The notes: generated from the letters alone by a model not told the origin. A stretch of DNA of 64,000 bases from Symbiodinium natans (GCA_905221605.1 CAJNDS010001302.1:644501-708500); one strand, 5' to 3'. Counted from the first letter of the stretch, positions 1-11,113 are shown. Numbers and translations: made by a program.

Positions 1-80
1 GGGTTTCATTATAGGGTGTAGAGGGTTTATGGGTTCTTTAGGGTTCACAGGGTTCAGAGGGTTCATAGATTTATAGGGTT
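1..80 (+). repeat. Degenerate telomere-like repeat
   Basis: Imperfect G-rich repeats (GGGTTTAT, GGGTTCA, GGGTTTATAGGG) start the window. No gene is seen. The following stretch to about 420 is unique sequence with no recognisable protein in any frame. Confidence 0.7.
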
Positions 81-423
81 TATAGGGTTAGGAGGGTTTT
101 GCAGCAATATGAGCTGCTCAAATACACTAAGCCCGACACCCGACCCCCGAATCCTTGAACCCTAAACCCTTCCAGTTTATCGGTGCCTCTATTGCCCTTG
201 TTGTGCTTTTCGGGCAGCAAGATGCTTCTGAAAGAAGGAAAAAAACTCAAAATGGCTGAGAATAGGTTCAGGGCTAATTGCGACTAATGAGCTCCTCCTG
301 GCCCCTGGGAGGATTTCGAGAGTTTGGGCTGTGCCAGTATGCAACTTCGTGCCCTGTGCAGCGAGCACTCCTGAGGTTCTTTCAGGCCTTGCGGGTACCG
401 ACTTTCTGCCTAAACCTAAACCA

Positions 424-482
424 TACACCCTAAACCCTAAACCCTAAACCCTGAACCCTAAACCCTAAACCCTAAACCCTAA
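424..482 (-). repeat. ITS, CCCTAAA array
   Basis: About eight copies of CCCTAAA, one of them CCCTGAA, between two short unique islands. Confidence 0.9.
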
Positions 483-650
483 GCCTGGTCCCAGTGTTCA
501 AAGAGTCCCCGAACAACAGGTTCGGCTTTCGCGCGGCAAACGGACCTGAGGTTGGGACTCCGCAAGCCCGAAGTGTACTGTTTAGGGTGTAGGGTTTACA
601 TTTTCAATATAAGGTCTAGGGTTTGGGGTTTAGGGTCTAGGGTCTAGGGT

Positions 651-657
651 TTAGGGT

Positions 658-696
<39 letters not shown>

Positions 697-698
697 GG
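651..698 (+). repeat. Variant ITS, TTGAGGG array
   Basis: Six identical TTGAGGG units follow a normal TTTAGGG stretch. One variant has been homogenised locally. Confidence 0.9.
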
Positions 699-764
699 CA
701 AGATGCTCGCAACCCGAAGCTCGAAGCCCAGGTGTGGGGAGGGGTTTGGAATGGTTTGCAGGCC

Positions 765-907
765 TACTTGGAGGTTCATGGTACTTATTAACCAATTATA
801 GCTGCACTTATAACCCACTTATAAGCCCCCTAAATGCCCTAATATGGTTATAAGTACAGCTATGAGTACGGTTATAATTGGTTAGTAAGTAGCATGAACC
901 TCCAAGT
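765..907. mobile_element. Palindromic MITE-like element, family A copy 1
   Basis: Terminal inverted repeats TACTTGGAGGTTCATG and its complement flank an interior that is itself nearly palindromic (ACTTATAACC / GGTTATAAGT). There is no ITS in this copy, so it serves as the empty-site reference for the copy at 48180. Other copies are at 36564 and 50752. No coding capacity, so it would be a non-autonomous element or a hairpin-forming intron element. Confidence 0.85.
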
Positions 908-1186
908 AGGGTACGGCAGTTTGTGAGGATCTTAACATCCCCTCTTGTGAGGGTTGAAGGGTACCTCAATGGGGTTGTTGAGGTCGCATCCTCCACAGTT
1001 TTCGCGGCGTCCAGGCCAAAAGTCGTCGCAAACAATTAGTGCTTAGGGGTTGCCATCCAAAGACCCTAAGCACTAAGCCCTTACGTACGGTTTCAGACAG
1101 CTGAACTGCCCCCCAGCAGGCTGCGCTGCCGCCCTTCTTCGGGGTTGCAGATCGGGTTTAGGGTTTAGGGTTTAGGGTTCAGTGTC

Positions 1187-1292
1187 TAGGGTTTATAGGG
1201 TTTATAGGGTTTATAGGGTTTATAGGGTTTATAGGGTTTATAGGGTTTATAGGGTTTATAGGGTTTATAGGGTTTATAGTGTTTATAGGGTT
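1187..1292 (+). repeat. Variant ITS, TTTATAGGG array
   Basis: About eleven copies of the 9-mer TTTATAGGG, continued by TTTCGGG and TTTAGGG units to about 1333. Confidence 0.9.
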
Positions 1293-1467
1293 TACAGGGT
1301 TTCGGGTTTCGGGTTCAGGGTTTAGGGTTTAGGGCTTAGGGCCATTGGGCACCACCCCAAACCCTAAACCCCACAACCCTCTGGTGGTGACCGTCTCGGC
1401 AGGCCGCGCAGTGCGCTGCGGCTCCGATGCTAACGCACCTCGGTGGCCAACCATGGCATCTTGGGGT

Positions 1468-1616
1468 TTAAACCCTAAACCCTAAACCCTAAACCCTGAA
1501 CCCTAAACCCTAAACCCTAAACCCTAAACCCTAAACCCTAAACCCTAAGCAACCCTAAACCCTGAGCAACCCTAAACCTTGAACCCTAACCCTAAACCCT
1601 AAACCCTAACCCGCTC
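1468..1616 (-). repeat. ITS, CCCTAAA array
   Basis: About twenty CCCTAAA units with a few insertions (AAGCAACCC). Preceded by an open GC-rich island at 1381-1465 that may be exonic but is not recognisable. Confidence 0.9.
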
Positions 1617-1711
1617 TCGGGGGGCTCATGGAGTCATGGTTGAAAGTAGGTCCAAGATCGTTCTCAGGCCGCGATGTCGTGCACTTGTTAAGGCTTGCGT
1701 CCATCTCACCA

Positions 1712-1953
1712 CCTGAGTAGCTGAGTGAGTACACTTTACACTTTTGGGATACTAGAATCCTCTATCAAACTGAAAGTGTACACTTTTGGGGGGCCTATGA
1801 AGTCAGCCCGTAAACCCTAAACCCTAAACCCTAAACCCTAAACCCTAAACTCTAAACCCTAAACCCTAAACCCTAAACCCTAAACCCTAAACCCTAAACC
1901 CTAAACCCTGAACCCTAAACCCTAAACCCTAAACCCTAACCCAGCAACTAAGC
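1712..1953. mobile_element. Palindromic element, family H copy 1, carrying an ITS
   Basis: The left arm CTGAGTAGCTGAGTGAG and ACTTTACACTTTT pairs with AAGTGTACACTTTT on the right. The right end (CAGCAACTAAG) is split from the body by a CCCTAAA array at about 1810-1940, with CAGC present on both sides of the array. The second copy at 18398 has GCTCAGCAACTAAG unbroken here. Confidence 0.8.
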
Positions 1954-2034
1954 CACAACTAGCAGCAACGTGCCTTCCGGCCTCTAGGGCTCTCGGACGT
2001 ATTTGATTTGTGCGTCGGTGCTTCGATGGATTGC

Positions 2035-2158
2035 GGTTTAGGGTTTAGGGTTTAGGGTTTAGGGTTTAGGGTTTAGGGTTTAGGGTTTAGGGTTTAGGGT
2101 TTAGGGTTTAGGGTTTAGGGTTTAGGGTTTAGGGTTTAGGGTTTAGGGTTTAGGGTTT
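2035..2158 (+). repeat. ITS, perfect TTTAGGG array
   Basis: About seventeen perfect TTTAGGG units. Flanking islands at 1960-2035 and 2161-2275 are unique, with no recognised product. Confidence 0.95.
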
Positions 2159-2676
2159 GTATGGACCTTGGATCGTGCTCCCAGCGTGTGGCACTGTCCT
2201 TACATTTGTTGGGGCCTTCGCCGCCACAAATGTTCGATATCCTATTTTGACCCCTCCAAGCGCCAGAAAGCCTGTAAAACCTAAACCCTAAACCCTAAAC
2301 CCTAAACCCTAAACCCTAAACCCTAAACTCTTTGAACCCTAGAAGGCCTTGAGGCCCTTTAGCCCGCGGGTCACACCCTCTGAACTCTGAACCAAATCTT
2401 GGCTTTCTTCTGGCTGGCTCTTAGGGCTTTAACTTTTGGGGTTTTTGAAGCAACTACAATAAGGAGCCTCACAGCTCAACTTTTAGGAGCTGTTCAGAAG
2501 TCAGCCAAGAAATAGGCCCCATGAGAATCCATAACCCTAAACCCTAAACCCTAAACCCTAAACCCTAAACCCTAAACCCTGAACCCTGAACCCTGAACCC
2601 TGAACCCTAAACCTCAGCCACCAGGTCCGGTGCTTATCCCCGCAGCTGCGCAGCCCCTGCAGGACCTGAAGTCCGG

Positions 2677-2900
2677 ATGTTGGAGGGTTTAGGGTTTAGG
2701 GTTTAGGGTTTAGGGTTTAGGGTTTAGGGTTTCGGGTTTCGGGTTTCGGGTGTCGGGTTTCGGGTTTCGGGTTTCGGGTTTGGGGTTTGGGGTTTAGGGT
2801 TTAAAGGTTTAAAGGTTTAGGGTTTACGGTTTAGGGTTTAGGGTTTAGGGTTTAGTTTAGGGTTTAGGGGTTCGGGTTTGGGGGTTGGGGTTCGGGGTTT
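2677..2900 (+). repeat. ITS with TTTAGGG, TTTCGGG and TTTGGGG blocks
   Basis: Blocks of TTTAGGG, then TTTCGGG, then TTTGGGG, then mixed units. It grades to about 3170 into degenerate GGTTTAGG-like DNA with no gene. Confidence 0.9.
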
Positions 2901-3742
2901 AGGGTGTGGGGTTTAGGGCTCTTGGGGTTCCAGTTTAGGGTTTGGAGTTTAGGTTTTGCAGGGCTTCAGGGTTTAGGTTTGGGTGCATTCTATGGTTTAG
3001 GTTTGAGGTTTGGGGGGTTTGGGTGTTTAGGGTCTGGGGTTGGGGGTTTGGGGTTTGTAGGGCTTAGGGGTTTAAGGTTTGGGTGTTCTAGGGTTTGCTT
3101 AGGGGCTTCAGGATTGGAGTTCAAGGTTTGGGGTTGAAGGGCTTAGGGTGGAGAGCTCCAGGTTTTAGGGGGCTGGGGCTTTTTGACAGGCCCAGTTTTG
3201 GACTGGTTGCATCTCTGTGGGGTTTAGGGTTTAGGGTTTAGGTTTAGGGTTTAGGGTTTAGGGTTTAGGGTTTAGGGAGCCCCAAAATGGGCGGGCTAGT
3301 TGTGGCGAAAAGATGCCAACGCCGCATCGTTGGCATCATTAGCGCGGAGATATCTTCCCTGCACAGTTTGACCCTAAACCCTAAGCCCTAAACCCTAAAC
3401 CCTAAACCTCAAGCCTGAAACCCTATGAATATCCTCAACCCCGAACCCTAAACCTTGAACCCTAGGGTACTCCAAGAGACACTGCTGGGCTGACCTGGTG
3501 GCGTGGAGTCGCTGCAGCTCCCTTGAAGGTGACCCTAAACCCTAAACCCTAAACCCTAAACCCTGAACCCTGAACCCTGAACCCTGAACCCTGAACCCTG
3601 AACCCTAAACCCTAAACCCTAAACCTTCCAAGCCCAAGAAGCCAAAGCTTCTAAAGAGTTTAGGGTTTATAGGGTTTAGGGTTTAGGGCTTTGACCTTCT
3701 TGAACGAAACCTGCACTCTTCCTTCCGCTTCTACTGAGCCCC

Positions 3743-3811
3743 TCGCCAGAGGAAATCCTCGAGGCACGCGGCGATCGCATGAAGCTGGCAAAGGGTGACC
3801 AAGGTGCTAAA
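3743..3811 (+). CDS. Candidate exon, unrecognised protein
   Basis: Open GC-rich island reading SPEEILEARGDRMKLAKGD, a charged helix-like peptide, bounded by ITS on both sides. AAG|GTGACC at 3793 is a good donor candidate. Family not recognised. Confidence 0.45.
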
Positions 3812-4055
3812 GGCGGGGGTTTAGGGTTTAGGGTTTAGGGTTTAGGGTTTAGGGTTAGTGTTGGGGATTGGGGTTTAGGGTTTAGGGTTCAGGGTAAGGC
3901 CCCCATGATACAAGGGACCCATCATTTTGGGGAACTTGCCCCTTGGGGTTTGTCGCGCCACCTGAGCCTATCAGGCGGCCAGCGCATTCTCTTCGACATG
4001 ATTCTTCTGGCACGGCTGCTTAGGCTCAGGAGGTTGTAGAGAGTCAGTTGAAGAG

Positions 4056-4153
4056 CTACTATTTGCTTAAGAACCCCAACAAAATTAGATATTATAATCC
4101 CTATGTTACCCTTACAAGGAAGAATGGGGGGGGAGTTTTTAAGCAACTCGTAG
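4056..4153. mobile_element. Palindromic element, family B copy 1
   Basis: Ends are CTACTATTTGCTTAAGAACCCC and the partial complement TTTTTAAGCAACTCGTAG, with an internal TTACCCTTACAAGGAAGAA. Other copies are at 25556, 45530, 59886 and 63750. Confidence 0.8.
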
Positions 4154-4174
4154 ATAGCTGAAGTCCCACCATGG

Positions 4175-5640
4175 CTTCTGCAGTTTCTCCCAGTGCTCGG
4201 CACCTCATTATGGCTCACCAACGCTTCAGTTTCTCGCAGTGCTCGGCACCTTATTATGGCCTACAAACGCTTCGATGGTCACTTGAGGTCACGGCGGCTT
4301 TGACAGGCCAAGATGGCTTTGGTCCGTTTCTCCCTGGAGGGTTCACAGGTGTCGGGCACTGGGAAAAGCTGCGGAACGGCTTCTGCAGTTTCTCCCAGTG
4401 CTTGGCACCTGATTATGGCCCACAAACACTTTGATGGTCACTTGAGGTCACGGCGGCTTTGACAGGCCAAGATGGCTTTGGTCCGTTTCTCCCTGGAGGG
4501 TTCACAGGTGTCGGGCACTGGGAAAAGCTGCGGAACGGCTTTCTCAGTTTCTCCCAGTGCTCGGCACCTGATTATGGACCACAAACGCTTTGATGGTCAC
4601 TTGAGGTCACGGCGGCTTTGACAGGTCAAGATGGCTTTGGTCCGTTTCTCCCTGGAGGGTTCACAGGTGTCGGGCACTGGGAAAAGCTGCGGAACGGCTT
4701 CTGCAGTTTCTCCCAGTGCTCGGCACCTCATTATGGCTCACCAACGCTTCAGTTTCTCGCAGTGCATATTATGGCCCACAAACGCTTTGATGGTCACTTG
4801 AGGTCACGGCGGCTTTGACAGGTCAAGATGGCTTTGGTCCGTTTCTCCCTGGAGGGTTCACAGGTGTCGGGCACTGGGAAAAGCTGCGGAACGGCTTTCT
4901 CAGTTTCTCCCAGTGCTTGGCACCTGATTATGGCTATGGCCCACAAACACTTTGATGGTCACTTGAGGTCACGGCGGCTTTGACAGGCCAAGATGGTTTG
5001 GGTCCGTTTCTCCCTGGAGGGTTCACAGGTGTCGGGCACTGGGAAAAGCTGCGGAACGGCTTCTGCAGTTTCTCCCAGTGCTCGGCACCTCATTATGGCT
5101 CACCAACGCTTCAGTTTCTCGCAGTGCTCGGCACCTTATTATGGCCCACAAACGCTTTGATGGTCACTTGAGGTCACGGCGGCTTTGACAGGTCAAGATG
5201 GCTTTGGTCCGTTTTGCCCTGGAGGGTTCACAGGTGTCGGGCACTGGGAAAAGCTGCGGAACGGCTTTCTCAATTTCTCCCAGTGCTTGGCGCCTGATTA
5301 TGGCCCACAAACGCTTTGATGGTCACTTGAGGTCACGGCGGCTTTGACAGGCCAAGATGGCTTTGGTCCGTTTCTCCCTGGAGGGTTCACAGGTGTCGGG
5401 CACTGGGAAAAGCTGCGGAACGGCTTCTGCAGTTTCTCCCAGTGCTCGGCACCTGATTATGGACCACAAACGCTTTGATGGTCACTTGAGGTCACGGCGG
5501 CGGTGACAGGCCAAGATGGCTTTGGTCCGTTTCTCCCTGGAGGGTTCACAGGTGTCGGGCACTGGGAAAAGCTGCGGAACGGCTTCTGCAGTTTCTCCCA
5601 GTGCTTGGCACCTACTGCCCATAAACGCTTTGATGGCAAG
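4175..5640. repeat. 159-bp tandem satellite with two long units
   Basis: The anchor TGGTCACTTGAGGTCACGG occurs at 4276, 4435, 4594, 4791, 4956, 5161, 5320 and 5479, giving spacings of 159, 159, 197, 165, 205, 159 and 159. The 197 and 205 units carry a partial internal duplication (CACCAACGCTTCAGTTTCTCGC). The 165 unit has a 6-base TGGCTA duplication. Open frames on both strands follow from the period being divisible by three and are not evidence of a protein. Confidence 0.93.
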
Positions 5641-5840
5641 CTTTGGTCACTGGAGGTCACGAAGGCGATGGCACCAGCGTTTTCACCACGATGGCACACT
5701 GGGCGAGTTTCTCCCGTCGCAGAAACAAATCGCACGAGGCCGCTGTCTCTCTGTTCTGCCATAGCTTCCACACCTCCCCTAAGCCAGCCGAAGACTGAAG
5801 GGATTCTGAAGATTGTGATCTTGAGGAGCGCAGGCACAAG

Positions 5841-5993
5841 ATGGCGCAGACTCTCGTGAAGGTCTCTGTCCACCCCAAGGCGCTGCACATCATCCAGACG
5901 CCAAACCCGACTTGGAGTGATTCGCCGTATCGCTTGAAAAGGCATTCGCTTGTCGGCACGGATCCTGGATGCAGTCTGCAGCGTGTCTCGGAG
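5841..5993 (+). CDS. Candidate first exon, MAQTLVKVSVHP protein
   Basis: ATG at 5841 lies about 200 bp beyond the satellite and opens a 51-codon frame to TGA at 5994, where an ITS begins. The start reads MAQTLVKVSVHPKALHIIQ. The V-x-VHP string resembles the start of MPN/JAB1 domains, but nothing downstream supports that, so the identity is open. A donor could be C|GTGTCT (about 5982) or A|GTGACC (5993), which would turn the apparent stop into intron. Confidence 0.5.
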
Positions 5994-5996
5994 TGA

Positions 5997-6290
5997 CCCT
6001 AAACCCTAAACCCTAAACCCTAAACCCTAAACCCTAAACCCTTCAATGATTTGCGAACCCCCCCCAAAGCTTGACGGTGCAGCCAAACCCCTCAACCCTC
6101 AGCCCCGAAGCTCTGCAAACCCTTAAAGCCCCGAAGTCCTAAACCCCTAAGCCCTATAAACCCTTGCACCCTGAAACCCTAAACCCCTAAGCCCTAGAAA
6201 CCCTTAAACCCCTAAACCCTAAACCCCTAAGCCTGAACCCTTAAAACCCTAAACCCTAAACCCTAAGCCCGAGGCCCTATTCTATTCCTT
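5997..6290 (-). repeat. ITS grading into degenerate CCCTAAA-like DNA
   Basis: Seven clean CCCTAAA units, then a long decayed stretch of AACCCTAAACCCCTAAGCC-like DNA. No gene seen. Confidence 0.85.
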
Positions 6291-6384
6291 TAAGGTCCTA
6301 TGTTGCCTGGTTTTAGATTCAGGGTTGAGGGTAATCTCTGAGGCGCTCAAGGACGGCCCTGCGTCGCAATCTTCCCACCTTCTT

Positions 6385-6568
6385 CCTGTTGGCTAGTAGG
6401 GTTTTCATCCTAGGAATGAGGGAAGGAGGTAGCCTATATAACCCCTCAAAGGGTTTAAACTTCATAAACAAACAAATAAATAAATAAATAAAAAACAAAT
6501 ATATATATATATATATATATATAGCGGGATAGAGGGTACCTCATTCCCTCATTCCCTAGGATGAAAAC
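6385..6568. mobile_element. Palindromic element, family D copy 1
   Basis: GGTTTTCATCCTAGGAATGAGGG is mirrored by CCCTCATTCCCTAGGATGAAAACC. The loop holds (AAAT)n and (AT)n. Shares GGAATGAGGGAATGAG and CCTATATAA-like motifs with copies at 40592, 51384 and 57437. Confidence 0.85.
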
Positions 6569-6989
6569 CTCGCAGCCCTGAAGCCGACGGCTAAGGTTGG
6601 GTTTTAGGGTTTACAAAGTTTGGGGTTTAGGGTTTAGGGTTAGTGTTTAGGGTTTAGGTAGGGCCTGGGGTTTAGGGTTTAGAAGGGTTTACGGGTTTAG
6701 TAGGGTTTAATTAGGGTTTACGTTTTACGGTGAACCCGAAGCCCTCTTCATTTGTCTCCTGGCATATGGCCAACCAGGTGTCCCGCTTCTGAGAAGCTCT
6801 GCTGTGTGCCCGCGCGGCCCGGAAAGGTTTGGGGTTTAGAGGCTTTAGGCTTTAGGCTTTAGGCTCTAGGCTTTCGGGTTTACGTAGGCTGTTTAGGTAT
6901 GCGTAATAGTAGGTTTGAAGGGACGGATCCGATGATGAACCCTAAACCCTAAACCCTAAACCCTAAACCCGAAACCCCCTTACCCCCAG

Positions 6990-7043
6990 CCAGCCGCTCC
7001 GAGAAAGTCGACCGGATGGCACGGAAAGAGCTTGAAGGGCAGG
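6990..7043 (+). CDS. Candidate exon, unrecognised protein
   Basis: Open island reading SRSEKVDRMARKELEGQG between two ITS, with CAG upstream and AGG|GTCTGG downstream. Charged and helix-like, otherwise unrecognised. Confidence 0.45.
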
Positions 7044-7399
7044 GTCTGGGAGTCAGGGTTTAGGGTTTGGGGTTTGGGGTTTGGGGTTTGGGGTTTCGGG
7101 TTTGGTGTTTAGGGTTTTGGGGGTTTGGGGGTTTGGGGCTTCTAGGGCTGCTGATGTAAGGGTTGGAGATTACAGTTATCGGGTTTAGAATTTACAAGTG
7201 CCACGGTTTCACCCTGTGCACTAGCCCTAAACCCTAAACCCTAAACCCCAAACCCTAAACCCTGAATCTTCACCTAGACTACACGGGATGTATGGACAAA
7301 ACGCGTGTTGTTGTTGTGGGCTTGGGGCGGCTGGTGTTTCACATGTCTTTTTACAGAGTTACTGGTACTAAGAGGACCACAACACAGGGTGGCCTTATG

Positions 7400-7503
7400 T
7401 AGGGTTTAGGGTTTAGGGTTTAGGGTTTAGGGTTTAGGGTTTAGGGTTTAGGGTTTAGGGTTTAGGGTTTAGGGTTTAGGGTTTAGGGTTTAGGGTTTAG
7501 GGT
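7400..7503 (+). repeat. ITS, perfect TTTAGGG array
   Basis: About fourteen perfect units. Confidence 0.95.
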
Positions 7504-8013
7504 ATGGAGTTGGGTACCGAGCTTTGGGATGAAGGCGGTCTTGGGGTTTTTGTTTTGTTTTGGGGCAGGTGAGGAAGGGGGGCGGGGGAGGGTTTAGGGT
7601 TTCGGGTTTAGGGTTTAGGGTTTAGGGTTCAGGGTTTAGGGTTTAGGGTTTAGGGGGGTGTGATGAGGGATCTAGATCTACTGGGGAATGTTTGTTGGAC
7701 CTCTGCTGAACACTGAGCAAATACAACAAGAACAGGCATTAAGCCCGAGGCTTTCGGGCGTCGCGAGGGGTAAACCCTACTTAAGCCTCTTACCCTTATT
7801 CCAAGGCACGAATCCTAAATCCCAAGAAGCGTTTCGGCAAGCATCCTTCTTGAAACGCCTTAAACCTTGCAGTTCGGCTCCTCTCAGTCTAGAAACCCAT
7901 CTAAACCCTCAACCCTTTAAAGGTTTAGGGTTTAGGGTTTAGGGTTTAGGGTTTAGGGTTTAGGGTACCCTCAACCCTTTAAACTTCTTAAACCCTAAAC
8001 TCTGCCCGGCCAC

Positions 8014-8088
8014 TTCGACTCAACAGCGGAGAAGCTGGGAAAGCTGGGGAAGAGCGCAAGCCAACCGGCTTCTGGCTTGCAGACAGCC
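8014..8088 (+). CDS. Candidate exon, unrecognised protein
   Basis: Open island reading FDSTAEKLGKLGKSASQP, flanked by ITS. Ser/Lys rich. Exact splice ends unclear. Confidence 0.4.
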
Positions 8089-8165
8089 CGTTTAGGGTTT
8101 GGGGTTTAGGGTTTAGGGTTTAGGGTTTAGGATGTAGACCTCGCACCTCCCAGTCTAGAACCCAA

Positions 8166-8265
8166 ATTCTATTTGGGGGGTTATTGGAATTCGGGGTACC
8201 TTATTGAGGCCGTACGACTTTGGGGATCTATTTTGGGTTTCCCTTGTTTTCGTAAACCCCCAGAT
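8166..8265. mobile_element. Family E element copy 1
   Basis: GGGGTACCTTATTGAGGCC...GGGGATCTATTTTGGG...CGTAAACCCCC matches the family E pattern seen at 9075, 22146, 37656, 43510, 44128, 57957 and 60965. Confidence 0.7.
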
Positions 8266-8934
8266 CGTTCCTGTTTTTTTTTGTTTGGGGGCAAGGGGCA
8301 GGTGTTTAAAGGTTGGTGCGTTAGTAGCTTCAGCAGCATTGCAACGTACAAGCTTAGGCTTAAGCCTCGTACAGTTTGCTCGTGAGGCTGGTATAGTAGA
8401 GGGTGTTTTAATTTGGTCAGGACAGCTTACTCGTAGGGTTCGAATAGTCCGACTTCTGAGGTTAGCATCCCACTCCCTGCAAGCCCTAAACCCCAAGCCC
8501 TAAACCCCAAACCCCAAACCCCAAGCCCCAAACCCCAAACCCCAAACCCTAAACCCTAAACCCCAAACCCCAAACCCTAAACCCTAAACCCTAAACCCTA
8601 ACCTTCAAGCCCAAGGAATTCCCAAAATTTCAGCGTGGCATGGCTCCGGAGACTGTTACCACTTCCACCCCTCAACCATGACAGGATGCCTGGGTCTGGG
8701 GTCTTAGGATTCCTGGTTTAGGGCTTAAGGGTTTAGGGCTTCGGGCTATTTAAGCCCTGAACCCTAAACCCTAAACCCTAAACCCTAAACCGGGGGTTCT
8801 AGGGTTTGCGATCGCGATCTCCGATCATCCAGGTTCCACACCTGCCGACGACATGGCGATGACACCGGGTACTGCATTTAGGGCTCAGGGTTTGGTGGTC
8901 GTAGTTCGTTCTAAAGAATGTATACATATACCTC

Positions 8935-9032
8935 TCTAGGACTGGGAGTAGGCCCTTATTTCCTTTTTTTAGGGTTGTGGTTCCCTTATAAACCAGAAAG
9001 GGTGCCCTTTTTCTTCCTAGGTTACTCCCGGG
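8935..9032. mobile_element. Family G element copy 1
   Basis: CCCTTATTTCCTTTTTTTAGGG, then AACCAGAAAGGGTGCCC and TTCCTAGGTTACTC. The same order of motifs occurs at 48903 and, truncated, at 14845. Confidence 0.7.
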
Positions 9033-9074
9033 TCTTGCTACTCATAGCGAAGTGGTGACATGTCTGTATAAACA

Positions 9075-9188
9075 TATATGGGGGGTTTCCGAAAAAGAAT
9101 GGACCCCCAAAATAGCCCGCAAATAGTAGGATTCCCTTTTGTTGAAGACCCCAACAAGGTACCCCTAATTTCGGAAACCCCCATATGT
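9075..9188. mobile_element. Family E element copy 2
   Basis: Near-perfect hairpin: GGGGGTTTCCGAAA at the left and TTTCGGAAACCCCC at the right. Read in reverse it gives GFPKLGV-type peptides, which I recall as repeat-derived junk in dinoflagellate gene sets. Confidence 0.85.
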
Positions 9189-9774
9189 ATGAATATAAAA
9201 AGGCAATGAGTGTTGCTCCCCTCAAAATTGGTAGGCTGTAGCTCTCAGACGTGTTGGGTTTGGGGAGGTTGCGATTCTTGAGAGGGGCTTTCGAAGCCTT
9301 CCGTCTGCAGGGTTAGGGTTTCGGGTGGAGGGTTTACGATTGGCCTGAGCCAGCGATTCGCAAGCCACAAACCCTAAACCCTAAACCCTAAACCCTGAAC
9401 CATATAAGCCCTAACCCTAACCCTAAACTCCATAGGGGTGCGTGGAGCAGCAACTTCCCTGTCTCAAGCATCAAGCCGAAGATCTCGAAAACCCTGGTTC
9501 AGGGTTTAGAGTTTAGAGTTTAGAGTTTAGGGTTTAGGGTTTAGGGTTTAGGGTTTACAGGTTTGGGGGTTTAGGGTGGGTTTAGGGGTTTGGGGGTGAA
9601 GGGGTTTTGGGCTTTAGGGGTTTGGATTCGCCTTTTGGGAGCTTTTGGGTCTTTGGGCGTCTAAGGAAATACTGTGGAGCCTACCTCATGGATCCTCGGC
9701 TGGCAAGATGACTTGGGCATGGGGGCATGCGAGGTCGACTGGGCGCAGTAGGGTCTAGGGTTGAGGGTTGAGGA

Positions 9775-9872
9775 CTTAGGGTTCAGGGTTTAGGGTTTAG
9801 GGTTTAGGGTTTAGGGTTCAGGGTTCAGGGTTCAGGGTTTAGGGTTTAGGGTTTAGGGTTTAGGGTTTAGGG
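9775..9872 (+). repeat. ITS, TTTAGGG with TTCAGGG block
   Basis: TTTAGGG units enclose a short block of TTCAGGG. Confidence 0.9.
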
Positions 9873-9995
9873 AGGCCCTTGGTCGATTTGAGTTGTTCCC
9901 CTTCGCGTCCTTGGGGTTGAGATTCCTGAGGTGCGGGGGCTTGGGCATCACATTCGGGTTTCTGCATGCATCCTTGAGGTTGAGAACCCAAAAGG

Positions 9996-10086
9996 CCTAA
10001 ACCCTAAACCCTAAACTCTAAACCCCTAAACCCTAAACCCTAAACCCTAAACCCTAAACCCTAAACCCTAAACCCTAAACCCTGAA
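9996..10086 (-). repeat. ITS, CCCTAAA array
   Basis: About twelve units with one extra C. Confidence 0.9.
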
Positions 10087-10301
10087 CCTCAATCACCCCA
10101 AAAAGCCTCGAGCAGCCCTAAAGCCACCGAATGAGTTTCCGAGTGGCAGCACACGGTACCCACAGCACCTTCTGGGTTCTACTGGGTCGGAAGGATTACT
10201 AATCATGTTCCCTTATGGTCCCTTTATAAATGTAATTACTCCCTTTATAAATATACTAGAGGAACCCCCAAAACCCTGCTCCAGTCATTATGCCCCAAAA
10301 C

Positions 10302-10378
10302 CGCAGACACTCCCAGCAGTGGACTGAGGCGGTGTTGGGTGGCAAGGACCGCGAGACTTCCAACTCTTCCTGTGGGAG
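10302..10378 (+). CDS. Candidate exon, unrecognised protein
   Basis: Open island reading RRHSQQWTEAVLGGKDRETS, preceded by CCGCAG and followed by an ITS. Not recognised. Confidence 0.4.
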
Positions 10379-10709
10379 GGGATGAGGGTTTAGGGTTTAG
10401 GGTTTAGGGGTCTACGGTTTGGGGCTTAGGGCTTGGGGGTTTAGGGTCTAGGGCCCAGGGGTTGGAGTTTCGGATTTAGGCGTTGGCTTTAGGAAATGGA
10501 AGTTTTTCTCAAGAGTCGCCTTAGGAGGTAAGGTTCAAAGGCTTCCTCCTCAAAGAATCCTACAAAGAAGGTGCCCTACACCCTAAAACCCGAAACCCCA
10601 AATCCCTGAAACCTTAAAACCCGAGCACCTTGAATCCCAAAACAGGACCTATCGGCTCCCAGACGGGACCCCGATACCCAGAGACCCCCCCCCCCATCCC
10701 CCTCAAGCG

Positions 10710-10881
10710 GTTTAGGGTTTAGGGTTTAGGGGTTTAGGGGTTTTGGGGTTTTGGGGTTTTGGGGTTTAGGGGTTTAGGGGTTTAGGGGTTTTGGGGTTTT
10801 GGGGTTTAGGGGTTTAGGGGTTTAGGGGTTTAGGGGTTTAGGGGTTTAGGGGTTTAGGGGTTTAGGGGTTTAGGGGTTTAG
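10710..10881 (+). repeat. Variant ITS, TTTAGGGG / TTTTGGGG octamers
   Basis: About twenty octameric units with alternating short blocks of TTTTGGGG and TTTAGGGG. Confidence 0.93.
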
Positions 10882-11113
10882 GGTTTGGGTTGGCTTAAAG
10901 ATTTTTTTGGGGACTACGTAGGGAAGAAGTAAAGTTCATGGTAAGGTTGTTTGTGCGCGTATGCAGGATTCCATACTGATATCGGCACATTAGGGATTAG
11001 GGTTGAAACAGGAGGGCTTAGGGTTTAGGGTTTAGGGACGAAGGTTTAAGAATCTAGGCTGGATCTGGGGGGTTTAGCTTGCGTGCGAGAAAGCAGGTGT
11101 TTGTTTGTTCTAG

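Noticed and set aside
4171-5945. Open frames on both strands in the 159-bp satellite (FGPFLPGGFTGVGHWEKL and SFSQCPTPVNPPGRNGP)
   Set aside because: The period is divisible by three, so frames stay open by repetition. Both strands are open and unit variants break the frames.
5841-5993. MPN-domain protein such as an eIF3 or proteasome lid subunit
   Set aside because: Only V-x-VHP matches. The following residues do not continue the MPN pattern and no further exon supports it.
9022-9225. Minus-strand protein with GFPKLGV motif
   Set aside because: Lies inside the family E palindrome. Such peptides are translations of the repeat.
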